This document shows positions 36,878-49,181 of a stretch of DNA of 64,000 nucleotides, piece after piece. Below the pieces are notes generated by a model. That model was given only the letters and a program-made list of their open reading frames with translations. It was not told the DNA's origin and ran no database searches. Source of the DNA: Macrotrachela quadricornifera (taxonomy: Eukaryota; Rotifera; Eurotatoria; Philodinida; Philodinidae). Both the position numbers and the translations under genes were made by a program. Position 1 is the stretch's first letter, and each line of letters opens with the position of its first letter. The DNA lies in the NCBI GenBank assembly GCA_022393335.1, contig JAJEKB010020358.1, positions 38,301 to 102,300 on the forward strand. Direction: 5' to 3'.

Positions 36878-38339
36878 CAGGGTGATTCATAAGTAACACC
36901 CCGATAAGAAATTTAAACATGTCCGCCAGATATCAGGCAAATGAGCTGATATTTTTACCAGTGATAGAAACTTACTTAAGGTTTTTTTCATACGAGAACC
37001 ATGAACAAATCATTGTCCTATGTATTAAGATCAACAGCAACAAAGATTTTTTACTTGCTACGGATCGTACAAAATGTTCTAAGGTGACTTATACGCATTT
37101 TGCAAGATTTCTTTTCTAGATAGTGGCATGAAAAGATCAAAAGAAAGTTCATTATGTCAAAAGAACAACTTAATTAAAATGTTGACACTGATTGACAAAA
37201 CTTTTTGCACAGATCAGAATCTATCGTAGGAGAAGCTGAGATAATTGATTCTTTTACACTAGATAAGCTTCTTTAGATAACCCCACAAAAAATAGTCAGC
37301 AGGAGTAAGATCGGCCGATCGAACAGGCCAATCGAGCGTACCACGACAACCAATCCATCTTGCTGGAAAAGTTTCATCTAATCAATCTCAAACATTCGAT
37401 GGATAGTGTGCTGGCACGCCATCGTACATAACAAATAACGGATCGAAGTAATCATTCAACATTCTGATATAACTTTGACCAGTCACCCTATTTTCGAAGA
37501 AGTAAGGTCCAATTACACCCTGAGCCCAAATTCTAGCCCTTCGGCTTGCATTTTTTGTTCAAATATTATATGACCAGATAATACGATGGATAAGATGAGG
37601 CTCATTTTCCAAAAGCGATAAAAACGTTTCGCAATATTCAATTTGTCGGTCGAAATCATCTTCATTAAGCTCCTGAATCAGTCTAGGAATATATGGCTTA
37701 AATTCCACAGACTTGTAGATACGTCGAATTGAAGATCTTGAAATATTTAAGTCTGTGCTCATTTGATGGACCGACGTTCGAGGTTCGTTTTTCAAAATCG
37801 ACGAAACTTCATTCTTTGTAGCTTGGTCAGTACCTAATACTGATCTACCAGGTAGATCAATATTGAGTACCAAATCAGTCTATCCAAATTCGATCATAAG
37901 TGATCGTATCATCTTTTGATCTGAAGGAGTATTATTGATTTCCTTAGTCCATAATTGTTGCACATTAATTGGATATTCAAGTCGATACATGTATTTGACA
38001 ATCTATATCTTCTCATTCACATTCAGCTAGCACCGTGCCATGTATTAGTTTGTATCTGAAATTTAAGGATGGATTCATTTCACTTACGATAGAGTCTTAT
38101 TATTCGTGTTTGAGAGAGCATAAATAGAATTGTATAGTATTTTGTACGACTGGTAACAAATGAAAATTCCTTATTCAAGTCGGTCTTAATATATAGGATA
38201 GTGATTTGTCAATGGCTTTCGCATGAAAAAAAAAACTTTCAATAAACCTCTATCACTATTAAAAATATCAGCTCATTTGGCCGACATCTAACGGAGATAT
38301 TTAAATTTTTTATCAAGGTGTTACTTATGGATTATCCTG
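36878..38339 (-). mobile_element. Tc1/mariner-superfamily element (DD41D type), 1462 bp, TA target
   Basis: Ends are CAGGGTGATTCATAAGTAAC at the left and the inverted CAGGATAATCCATAAGTAAC at the right, each bordered by TA (36876-36877 and 38340-38341). Pairing continues into the subterminal AATATCAGCTCATTTG region. The decayed transposase lies inside on the minus strand. The length and TA duplication are standard for the superfamily, so the copy is complete in outline but dead. Confidence 0.88.
37250..37873 (-). pseudogene. Transposase pseudogene of the DD41D element
   Basis: The N-terminal part (37873-37559) has a helix-turn-helix region (LNISRSSIRRIYKS) and LNEDDFDRQIEYCETFLSLL, ending at IIWSYNI where the first catalytic Asp region is lost by a small deletion. 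The next frame continues RARIWAQGVIGPYFFENRV, then the second Asp in YDGVPAHY and the third in DLTPADYFLWGY. Forty-one residues lie between the second and third Asp, the spacing of the DD41D (rosa-like) group. Two stop codons lie in between, and the first Asp is absent. Sequence upstream of 37873 (to about 38240) probably held the true N-terminus. Confidence 0.8.
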
Positions 38340-39305
38340 TATAATTCTTTTTGTTTAGTACCAATAAACCCCATTTTTTCCTACCTAGTATTCTAAAAGT
38401 TCTCGTTGAGTTCGACGAGTCTAGATACAAAAATATAATTTAAAAAAAAACGATTTTATACCATCAGATGACGTTGGAAAGATAAATATTCAATACTCTT
38501 AGAATGATTTTTGAGAAGCTAAAACAACATCTTTCTTTCACAATTCACACAGTATTATTGGCGCACTCTTTACTCATATATGATCATATAAATAATTTAC
38601 TTAAATATTTTTATTAAATATATTCTGTTAAGTTTACTCGTTAAATATTTCTTCTCAATAATTCTTTAAAATTTGAAAAAATACACAAGATTTTTATGGA
38701 TAGAAATAATAATATTTTTTGTTTCTGCACGGTAAATTCACATCTAGTATTTATTTCAGAGATCATGGAGAATAAGGATTTTTGAAATAACTTTTCATAG
38801 AAACAAGATAGACATCTATCATATTCACTATTTGAAAGAGGAAATGAAACTGCACCGAATTTCATATCTCAAATGTTTTTGATAATTTTTACTTGGCGTT
38901 TTCGCTAAATCCTTTGAAAAAAATGACATTTTTTCGTGTTCTTTCTAAAGAATTCCATATTTTCTCTCCAACAGTGACTAAACCTTCAAGTACAAATTAT
39001 CAGTAACATCTGAAAAATGAGTTCAAATGGTGAAAATTGCAGATTGCCAACTTATTTCCATCGACAGCTATTCTAAAAGTTCTTAGTGTTATTAATTTCG
39101 AAAATACATAGTAAATATGAACATATGGTACAAAAAACAAAAAAATTTAACATCATTCTTGTTCTCAATGTTCAACGTTTAGTATTTAACACTTTATTAC
39201 TAGCAACTTTTCTTTCTTTTGAGGAAAAATGGATCAATTTAAACTCGTTTATTCAGAGAAATATGTAAGTAAACTTTCAAAGAAAATTGTTTGGAACAAA
39301 AATCT
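38340..39305. other. Intergenic, 3' flank of the Argonaute gene
   Basis: AT-rich; short frames at 38641-38865 and 39086-39268 have no motif. Nothing supported. Confidence 0.4.
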
Positions 39306-42300
39306 TTAGATAAACCACATATCATTGGCCACTTTCGGATCAAATATCATCACTTTGGTTTTAATATCTTCAAGTGAATAACTTGTTGGATCATCTTCAT
39401 CATCACCATCGCCATCGTCATTATCATCGTTATTATTTTCATCACTGAAAAAATTTTTAATTATTAATAAATATGATCTATCAAATATTCTGTACCTGAG
39501 TGTTGGATGATTTGCATCGAAATCAAGTGATCGTGATCCATACGCAGCCAAATGAGCGTAATAAACTGGTGCAGGAATTGATACAGATTTTGTACAACGC
39601 ATATCGGTATGACATAACTAAAATTACTCAACATTTTATTTCTTACAAGTAATAAAAGAGATTTCGATTTACCCAATAGGTTAGTTGTTGAATATCGTCA
39701 CTACTGAACTTATTATCATCATGAAGAACATGGTAGAGTGTAGGACGTGAGGTTCCTTTTCTAAATTGAGTTATTCGAAATTAGTCAAATAGAAATGAAG
39801 ATAGAAGGAGACTTACAATGCCGCTTGAGAGCACAGATAGAAATCGAATTGAGATGGATGAGTAATGTCTTGATCTATCACTGTACCTGGTGTAACATTC
39901 AACGTTCGTTCATTCTCATAGAGAAAGAAACGGGTATTGTGACGCTTTTTCACCACAATAAAAGTTACTGATGGTGAAGGACGATTTACATAGACTCCTG
40001 AAAACTTCATTAGTACTTTCGTTTATCAATATAATAAAAATTTACTTCGACAAGCATCTTTGATTTGTTTTACTTCATTACCAAGGACTTTTTCGAAATG
40101 TCCTTCATCAACACCATCACGATAAAAGACGATTTTATTCGGTAGATGTCCATTACATGTTCCAGCAAAAACTCGAAGTAGATCTTCCACCATTTTGTCC
40201 AATTCTTTAATAATTTCGATTGAACAACGACCTTTCTTTGGATATTCTACAGAAGAAACAAATCAATCAATATGATCAGATTATGAGAGAATAAATGACT
40301 AATTACGTTCACAAAGTCGAGCAGTATAGAGACTATTCGTTGGTTCACGAGAGGCAACCACTGCTGCTACCGATGGACGATCAGTCGAAGAAGTCGAATG
40401 TGTGACCTAAACAACAATATTTCTCTACTCTTATTCAAGATAAAACACTTACATCCGCTCCAAAGAACATAAAAAGATCATTTTTATACGATGGAGGTAA
40501 AGCTAATTTCGTGCTGATAACACTATTAATTCCGCCCAATTTAACATTGATCTTTTGACTGAGATTTTCTACATCTATAAGAATTTGATCAAGATATAGA
40601 ATGGTAAAATCGTTCTTCACTTACACATATGGAGTTTACCCATATTTTTACATAATGTTTTCCAATCGATACATTGTGTTCGTAAGCCTAATTTCTGATG
40701 ACCAATTTGTTTGACATCATTATAGCTTTGACCAGCATTTGTATTAAGAATAATAATAGCCAGCTGCCAACCTTTTACACTTCCTTCGATTAAACGTTTT
40801 TCAATATCGGATGTCTCGATGATAGGAGTTAATTTCGATTCTGGTCGAATAATAAATCCTTTGCGTCTCAACAACTGAAATAGTATCAGATAGAGGAATA
40901 GATTCGATTAAAGAACAGATGCTCTTACTTCAGGTAATTGATGAGCGAAATTATGGATAGTATCCTCCATCACTTCATCTGGTTCATAACCATAATAGAT
41001 CAAACCCCAACTTTTAATTTCGGGTGCTTGATAGAATCGGTTTCGACCGATTTTCCATTTACCGACGCTAACAGATTCGACAATTTCATTTTGACTTTGA
41101 CCTTGACGAAATCGAATTTCCGGTGGATTAAGAATTCGTGCTAAAAAATAAATGATCAATGACGATGAAGATCAAAAACCAGTTTCTAATAGATCAATAC
41201 CTTTTATTTGCAGCATTTCTTTCTTATCAACTTGAATATTCAATTGTTTTAGGTAAGAATCATTTTCGAAGTCACGAGAATTCATGATATTCATGATTTC
41301 AATATATCGTTGCTCGGGTTCGATAACTGATTTATGGGTGGTACGAGCTCTTTGAGTGGTGTCTAACGGTTTCAATGCTCGTTGCCATTCAACAACCTAA
41401 AAATCAACGTAAAATTGCCTCTTAATAGATTCAACGATGAAGAACTGACTTTGACTACTTCCATCGGTAGATAATTCGCTCTTTTTGATGGTCCATTTCG
41501 TGCGTCGATACATGGTAAATGTGGATATTTCAATTTGATTTTATATTTTTGTTCAAAATACTTCTCAACAGTAATTTCTTGTAAGCTTGGTGCTACATCA
41601 GACGTTTCTTCATTGGTCTCACCAACCATGAACGCTAATTGATTAGCAGGACGACCGAATCCACGGAGTTTATAACGAAGATTTCGAGTAGTGTGTTGAG
41701 TTTCAACTAATGAAAGAAAAGAAATTTGTTTTCAATCAATTAAAAGAATGATAATGATTAATATACTAAGAAGATCTCGGATGATTTGTCTAAATGCTTT
41801 CACTTTGTAATCTGGAAATCCTTTTGTAATATCTTCACGTAAATATTCACAAGCAAATTGAACAAAATTCATTGGCTTATAAAAACAAGTGAATGTTAGA
41901 TTGACATTGAGTGTTGGACCAAGTCGTGTCAGAAATAAAGCTTGATAAAAACCTTTGGCCATTTCTCGTCCATCCTCTATGAAAATAGATGACCATTCAT
42001 TTCTATCAATATAAAAATCGATACAAAAAAAAAACTTACCAAGATCAGCGAGCTTCTGTTTTCGGTTATAAAATTGATTTTTAACACAGACAAGTTCATT
42101 TCGAGCACGTTGTTTGAAAAGTATTTCAATAATACGAGCTGCTTCTCGTGGTCGAGTGCGAAGTTCTTTTTTGACAAATTTCTGTATATTTTCCATCTTT
42201 TCTTGTCGAACAAGATTCTTGATAGTCAGTTGAAATGTTTTCATTTGATTATCTCGTTCCATTTGTATTCGAATGGGTTTTGTTATATCGGGTAATAATT

Positions 42301-43346
42301 CACGTGTATACAATGTTTTACCTTCATCATACCTAAACAAAATTCAAATTCATTATCGATCTTCGAAACGGTTAAGAGAGTAGTTCGACTTACCAAACCT
42401 CAGGAAAATCTTTCTTTTTTTGAGCAATCATTTGCATCACTTTCCAACGTTCATCTTTTCGAGCTGAACGTGATTTACCATCTTGATCAATCAACGTGAT
42501 TTCCACATCGTATTGATTGACCGTTTTATCGTAATCGATTTGAAGCAGAAAGTGATTGGTGTAAACAGAGATCGGTCGACCTTTACTTCCACCCGCATCT
42601 GGACGAAGCATAGGAGCTAAATTAGCTGTATCAGGAACAGCCGATAGTAAAAAGCGTGATCCTCTCCCTCTACATGAGACAACACTTTGAGATCGTGATT
42701 CTCTCGAAGAAATATCAGAATTTGTCGTTGTTAAACTTGAAATCGATTCCCTTGCCATTGGATATGCACTGGCAGCACGATCAGTACGATAGACTCCTTG
42801 GGACCATGGTTTCTCTGTCGAGTTCGAAACAGTTGATAGACAGGGTTCTTGTGCTCTTGGTTTCGGAATAACCGATGCCGTCGATTCAGAAGGTACTTTC
42901 GAAATGCAGGCTTGTTTTGAAAATGCCGATGGCTGAGATTGTGATGGTACTCGTTGATTTGACGTTGTTTTTGGCACTGCTGAGGGTTCAGGTGGAATAG
43001 TTTGAGGAGAAGCAGTCGCATTAGGCTGAACTGCTGGTGCTGCTCGCGCTTGGGAAGTCCATGGGGACTTTGGTGTGGTAGATGATGGAGAAGAATTAGT
43101 TACTGGAGCATTTTCAACAGACACTGTGTTGTTGACCGATTGGGTAGGAGATGATGATAGAAGAACAGAAGTTGCCGTAGTAGATGTGGAGTTGTCAATT
43201 ATATCTTCATTTTCATTGTTGTCACCTGTTGCTGCTGCTGCTGCAGCTGCTGCGCGTTGTGCGGCTCGTTGAGCTAAAGAAAACGATGAAAAAATTCTTA
43301 GAAAAACTTTCTTTACTATTCTACCTTTTCTGTTTTTATTTGGCAT
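39306..43346 (-). CDS. Argonaute protein (Ago clade, slicer-type), 15 exons
   Basis: Exons: 43346-43325, 43273-42394, 42332-42040, 41976-41767, 41706-41450, 41396-41201, 41140-40929, 40874-40640, 40574-40453, 40406-40307, 40246-40046, 39997-39817, 39760-39673, 39617-39496, 39444-39306. All 14 introns are 46-65 bp with GT/AG, and all phases agree, giving 1085 residues. Order: Ala-rich then Ser/Pro-rich disordered N-terminus (about 1-230), N domain, linker, PAZ ([18 protein letters not shown] at about 511), MID, and PIWI. The RNase H-like tetrad is complete: Asp809 in FFGADVTH, Glu853 in SIEIIKEL, Asp886 in FYRDGV, His1021 in YYAHLAAY, so target cleavage is predicted. The C-terminus has an unusual acidic insertion of Asn/Asp/Glu near residue 1042. 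Argonautes bind small RNAs and silence complementary transcripts. [17 protein letters not shown] places it with Ago rather than Piwi. Confidence 0.95.
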
Positions 43347-45165
43347 TTGTACTTTCACAAAAAATTTGTATCTAAGTAGGTAATACTAATGAAGAAAAAA
43401 GACGTTGGCTTTTATAGAAAAGAAACTGAGAATTTTACTGTAAAAAAACCCACTAAAATAATAGAAGTCGATCGGTTCTTTTTCTGTTCTATCAAGTTGC
43501 TTGATCAACGAAAGAATGAATTTACGCTGAATGAAGGATATAAATAAACTGGGAAAAAAAAATATATAAACCGAAGCGTGTCTGATTACGATTTTAATAT
43601 ATCACTCGAGATAGTATATCTTTTTTTCCACTGTGGGTAAGCGAGATAAAAGGTAACCTTTCTAGCCGGTATGTAATTAAATATTAGAAACGAAAATATT
43701 TACAAGAAGCATATGAAATATTTTTTCTTATATAACGAGATTCCGTGTTTTTGAAGAGGACAAATATCGATAGAAAAAAAACAATTCTTACTATTCTTTT
43801 CTTTCAAATACTATGACAACATTCACCACGTGTATTGGTGTTTTTTTTGTAACTCTCTATCGTTTGACAACATACAGTGTTTTTTGCGCGTTCTTGCCTT
43901 GTTATGATGATGTTACAATGATGAAAATTTCTTGTAAATTTCATCGTTGTCTATCGATATTTTTATTTACAAATGAGAAAACAATGCCATGGAAACTTTT
44001 AATTATTATTCATCAATCGAACGAATGTGAATATGAAAATCATGAATGATTAACTTATCGCGCACAAGCCTTTATTTCTATCATAATCTAAACTTTGCTA
44101 ATGATCTCGGTTGTTTGTGTACTCTGGATAAAGGAAAATCGCCGTATATAATGGAAAAATAGTCAGATCAAGACAAATTCAATTCAATTTTTCTTTAATT
44201 GATGATATCCAATTCGAAAAAGGCCATAGAATTGCCATTCATAGTTTAATGATTACATTAAGTATAAGCAGCCATGACCAGTTTCCATCTTACTCAATGA
44301 CCTCAACAGATAGCATCATTTTAACATTATATTTCCTCTGTTCTAGGAAGTTACTTACAGCTTCATTGTCATCATTTCCCTTGTTGTTAGTCTTTCTTCG
44401 TGACAATATTCTCGATCGTCTTCTTTATTGTTATTATCATGTTGTTTCGGTTTTATCATTTTAAATAAAACCTGATGTCACTTCATTTCTATTTACTTTA
44501 CATTTGTATTGTCGTTCTTGTTATAGACCGATGTATACATATTTTATTCAAACTTCCACAATAGTTGGGGCAGAATTCATAATTCAAACCACGATAGGCT
44601 AATACTAGCAAGGCACAATGAACAGTTTTACTTAGGACTATCGAAAAGTAATATTGTCTCTTGAAAAAAAATCATTTTTTCTATACAAAGAGAAATTTCA
44701 TTTTTCTTACCTTAAAATTGTTTAAAATTTCCACGAACTCAGTAGATCCACGAAAACTTCCATAACTACAACCCATATTAATTGTTTCAAAAGTCAGAAA
44801 TCAGAGATTTATTGAAAACTGATAATCATTTGGGATGTGTGACATCCTCTCCAATATTCTACAAAACTCAGTTTACTGTTCAGATTTTCTCAGTAACAAT
44901 CTCAATAAAATAAAGAAAAATAAGTCTCTTGATTGCGACTGATGAATCAAAGTAGCATCATATTTGTTAAAAAGTATATTTTAATCCATTAGTTATTATA
45001 GATTTGCTTTTGTAATTTAATCTATATATATGGTTGATTTAAACTGAATAAAAAGTAATAATCAATATTGAATAAACGATCTTTCTCTAAAAACCTTCAT
45101 CAAAAAAAATGTCTATTTGAATCAGCAGCACTTTTTAAACAAGAAAAGAGTTCATTGACTGATCA
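43347..45165. other. Intergenic between Argonaute and SWIM-RING genes
   Basis: The upstream region of the Argonaute gene is AT-rich. Small frames at 43813-44049 and 44249-44464 lack motifs. No promoter element can be named. Confidence 0.4.
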
Positions 45166-47501
45166 CTAATAACGTCGTCGACGTCGTGAATGCCGTCGAT
45201 AATTGAAATAATAGCGTGAGTTAGAATAATAGGATGTTCTAACTTCGTCAGCATTGTTGGTTAAAATCGTTGAATGAACAGCCAAATTAAGATAACCATT
45301 GGTGGTATACACAGTATTGGTTGATGTAGAGTCCTCGATCGTCTCTATTTTCCATTCAATACGACAGAATGGGCAAGTAACTGGCTCAGCTGTTAACATT
45401 TTAGCTCGACGCCATTTATTGAAACAAGTCGCATGCATATTATTGCCGCATGAAGTTGAACAAAAGAGAATATTATTAGAATCGTTTTTTTCATCTTCCA
45501 TTGATTCAAAACAAATTGGACAATCATCATCAGCTGTAATCGGTTTTTGTTGCACTATTGTTTCTGTCGTTGCTGCCGTTGTAACAGTGGCATCTACGGC
45601 AGTGTCTAAAATTACATCCGGATCGCCAGTTGTTACTCGATAAGCTTCACGTACCTGGATGAAATGAGACATGAAAAGATTCATGAAGAGCAGAATAGCA
45701 TTTACATTACATAAATGTTACAATTTTCGTAAAATAAGCAATATTTAATACCATCCATTTTTAAAAATATATATAGATTATTGACCCTAATACGAGTATA
45801 CAGATATGTTCGAAATAGTGAACTGTTTTGCATCAGTATTCTAGTTCAAATAATTGATATATGTATTAGAGCATAACTCCCTTGAAATCTATGAGTCTGC
45901 AGCTGTGTAAATTCAAAGAGCAAGTACCAATTTTTCAATAGTATGAAATTCAAGATAATATTATTGTTTCCAACTGACTTTTCTAAAAAAGGAGTTCGTA
46001 TTCGAAAAGCTTCATAAATTGATAGATAGCCGTGGACAATTTTTGCAAGAACAAGACAGAATTTCTATTTTCTTTTGTAAGCTTCTCATATAGACAGAGG
46101 ATTCGACAGAATGAAAAATTCATGAAGAAAGGTAACAAACTATTCAACTTTTTGTTAATGTCGATGGTAACAAGATTTCCGACAAAAACAGCAATTATCA
46201 TTGATTTTGTTCGAAAGACTTGTCAAAACCGACCATGAATACTAAAGCTAACTAGTGTATTCCATTTATTAATAAAACTTCTACTTTTTCGAGATCTCTT
46301 TCTGACTGGAATTTAGGAAGAAATATGATTACATGAAACTTACAAAAGTTTCTCGATACTTTTGGTGTTGAAGACAGTTTATTATTTATCCGTTTCGGTC
46401 CCAGAGAAAAAGTAGTATGTTTTTTGAAAAGTAAATGCCGAAAATTTTATAACATTCAAATATACCAAAGATATCCATTTTACAAAGTTGATACAGTTGT
46501 TTATCGAGAGTCCATAATAAAATCGACTCATTGTCAGCTGAAAATTTAGGATTTATACAGATTTCTAGTTTCAGCAATGTTGCCACTAAAAGTGGCTACA
46601 TTAGCAGTAGTTGTCGTAAAATGAAGTTCTCATCTTCGCTGTCGCATCAAGTTACATTACCTTTAAGACTTGAACTACAACATCTCTTGATGAAAAAAGA
46701 GAAGAGTTCGCCATTTTTCGATCAAAATTTTACAGAAAGAGGGAAGGCATTGCACGCCCGTGCCCTTCCCTACTGGCTATATCACTAGTATAAATCTCGC
46801 ACATCTTATTTCGAAAAGATTAGATATAAATCTACGTATATTTAAGAAATGTCAGTTTTTGATGATAATATAGCCTACCTCTCGTTCGGCAAGAATATCT
46901 GAATCGCTGAAATTTCCATTTCTTTGTGCATCAGCTTTGCCAAAAATCTCTTTTAATTCAGTGGTCAACAATGCTTTTTGATAAAGTAACGATGAACGAC
47001 GATCAACTTTAAGGACACGATGCAAAACAAAAATAATATGTTTGCACAGATAACCGTTGATATGATCGGGACCTATTCGAAAAAAAAGACTCTCAATTTA
47101 GTTTTACAACCAAATTCTCTTAACTTACAAGTACATGATGGTAGATGAGAAATAGTTATAGTATAGACATTACCCGTTTGTCCGAACACTCTGTACTCTC
47201 GACGAATGGGCTCATCTGGTGTTGAGCTAACAGCTAATAGATAGAGTCGTTCGTTCAAGGCACGTTCAATACGAACACGAATAGCGGATGTAGGTTTTGA
47301 AAGATAGCAATGAAGACGTTTTTCGACTGGCACTGATTCTGTAGGATCCTCTGTAAGCATTGTTTTTCTTGTCTTTCGACGTTTGGATACTGTCACTGTT
47401 GTTTGATTTATCAAACTTGATTCCTCATCAACTTGTTCCAAACTTGGCAAGGCATCTTGAATTTTTCGTTTCGCAGCTTGAGTTTGCGACCGTGTACGCA
47501 T
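45166..47501 (-). CDS. SWIM-RING E3 ubiquitin ligase (ZSWIM2-like)
   Basis: Exons 47501-47129, 47072-46879 and 45654-45166 give 351 residues; introns are 56 bp and 1224 bp with agreeing phases (1 and 0). The N-terminus is basic and nuclear-signal-like (KRRKTRK). A SWIM zinc finger uses Cys123, Cys125, Cys134 and His136 (CTCPDHINGYLCKH), followed by IIFVLHRVLKVD. A RING finger uses Cys234, Cys237, Cys254, Cys258, His263, Cys266, Cys283 and Cys286 (CPICFESM ... CGNNMHATC ... CPFC). SWIM then RING in this order is the ZSWIM2 layout, a self-ubiquitinating E3 ligase; the animal protein is longer (about 600 residues), so this is a short version lacking later domains. The C-terminus is Tyr/Arg-rich (RRHSRRRRRY). 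It would recruit E2 enzymes through the RING. Substrates are unknown. Confidence 0.88.
45655..46878. other. Unusually long intron 2 of the SWIM-RING gene
   Basis: At 1224 bp it is about twenty times the usual intron length here. Short frames on both strands (45983-46788) have no motif. Late in the intron is a less AT-rich patch with GGGAAGGCATTGCACGCCC (46741-46759), which suggests an inserted, unrecognised element. No terminal repeats could be defined. Confidence 0.5.
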
Positions 47502-48254
47502 TGTATATTCAGATAAAACGTTTTCGTATATTCATATAAACTAAAGACAACATAAGATAGAAAGAAAAAAAAAAGTATTAATTGCATCATCCTTCGGTAA
47601 GAACGAAGAGCATCTTATATTGGTAGATTCTATAAGTTAGAAGATATTTTATGTAGAATCAGATGGCGCTAGTAACTATATTCTGACGAATATTTTTCAG
47701 TAGAACAATATGTTTGAATTAATGTTTTTCTGAATTAACATCTTGTGTGGTTAGACAAAATCCTTAGAGAATAAATGAAATAATAAATCTATGGAATAAG
47801 ATATTCAACAAGTTTCAATAAACTCCAAACTTCTCTCCCCTGTTTATAGTTTATCATCAGTAATAACTTTTAGCTTAACTATAAATGATACTGTCATCTT
47901 TTTAGTAAATAGACTTGATTCTCCTTGTTATGGTATAATGTTATATATACTGATATCTGTAGTAGTTCTTTTATTTCTGTCAGTTCAAAAATGTTTTCGC
48001 TACAATCTTCGATTATATTCACTACTAATCTATTTACACATGACTGATGACAGTTGTACAACATTTTTGTACATATAATATTAAAGAATGATAATAATAA
48101 TATTATTTTATTTGAATAAATAAAATGTTAACAAACAGAAAAATAATTAATTCATCTTTTCTCATTTTCACATATCTTCTTTATTTTTGAAAATTTGAGC
48201 ACGATTATATTCTGTAAAAAAACGTTATTCTCATTACATTATCACCTATGCTAG
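47502..48254. other. Intergenic
   Basis: AT-rich with ATAAT runs near 48080-48120. Nothing supported. Confidence 0.4.
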
Positions 48255-49181
48255 TTAAAAATTTTTAAAAAAAAGTTTCTTGTTTTTTTTCTTGCAACAT
48301 CGAATTAAAGTAAACATAATAATAATAATAATAAATATTTTACAATACCATAGAATACTATTAATTTTAGCGCTGAAATAGAATAGAATGTAAGCATCAC
48401 GACCAATCCATGTTAATCCATTTTCTTTTCGAATAAACATAGGCCGAAATACTGTAAAATCCAGTAGACGCACAATTGCTTGTTCTGATGAGATAAAAAA
48501 TCGTTCTTGAATAGAGACATATATAGGACCGGCACTTAATTGCATAGTCCAAAAATGAAGAAAATAATAATGATTAAAGAGATATAGTCGAGAAATAAGT
48601 TGCCTATATAAAGGATGACCAGGAGTACTAATCAAAAAATCACTTTCAACTCCGAATGATTCACGTCGAGGAAAAGCAGCCAAATGAATTGTATTTGGAT
48701 CAAGTGATTCAAGAGTATTTATTAAGTCTCGAAAAGGACGATTACAACCATTATCCATATCGACATATATTCCGCCTAAGTAAAACATTAGAACATATCG
48801 AAATGAGTCAATACGTTGCATATCATATGGATAGGTGAGATATGTATTCGAATAAAATTGAGGTTCATGTTTTTTAACAAATGCATCCATTTCAACATGA
48901 GACCATCGACGATATTCAAATTCACCAATATTTTTTTCAATAACTGATTGTACTGTTGCATTCCAAATAGATGGAACATCGTGTATACGATACGTTTGAT
49001 GAATTACTCGAGGAATACGGCGTCGAGTCCAAGTAGTATTCGCATATTTCATTATATCTGCTTCATATACCATTTTTGGTGGTGAACGATTCTGCAATAC
49101 ATAATATATTAAATATGAAATTAACCATACAACAAGAATGACACAGAGAATTATGTAAATTACACGATGACATTTTTGCAT
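48255..49181 (-). CDS. GT32-type glycosyltransferase (OCH1 / mannosyltransferase-like), Golgi membrane
   Basis: The first ATG (49181) gives 308 residues. Residues 7-29 form a signal-anchor helix, predicting a type II Golgi protein with a luminal catalytic domain. IPRVIHQTY (about 56-64) begins the DXD-sugar-binding fold, RIDSFRYVLMFYLGGIYVDMDNG (about 123-145) carries the metal-binding Asp-Met-Asp at 141-143, and the sequence continues through a typical ISTPGHPLYRQLI. Family members transfer mannose or related sugars from nucleotide donors to glycans or inositol-phosphoceramide. The end is odd: after TWIGRDAYILFYF the frame runs through a TTTCAG acceptor-like site into an Ile-rich second helix encoded by an ATT repeat. 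The true C-terminus may therefore use an unseen splice. Otherwise intron-free. Confidence 0.85.
   Translation of the reverse strand: MQKCHRVIYIILCVILVVWLISYLIYYVLQNRSPPKMVYEADIMKYANTTWTRRRIPRVIHQTYRIHDVPSIWNATVQSVIEKNIGEFEYRRWSHVEMDAFVKKHEPQFYSNTYLTYPYDMQRIDSFRYVLMFYLGGIYVDMDNGCNRPFRDLINTLESLDPNTIHLAAFPRRESFGVESDFLISTPGHPLYRQLISRLYLFNHYYFLHFWTMQLSAGPIYVSIQERFFISSEQAIVRLLDFTVFRPMFIRKENGLTWIGRDAYILFYFSAKINSILWYCKIFIIIIIMFTLIRCCKKKNKKLFFKNF

Noticed and set aside
42731..43272. Other-frame ORFs over the Argonaute N-terminal exon
   Set aside because: They are shadows of the Ser/Pro- and Ala-rich coding sequence on the minus strand.
45983..46788. Overlapping ORFs on both strands near 46 kb
   Set aside because: They lie within intron 2 of the SWIM-RING gene and show no domain.
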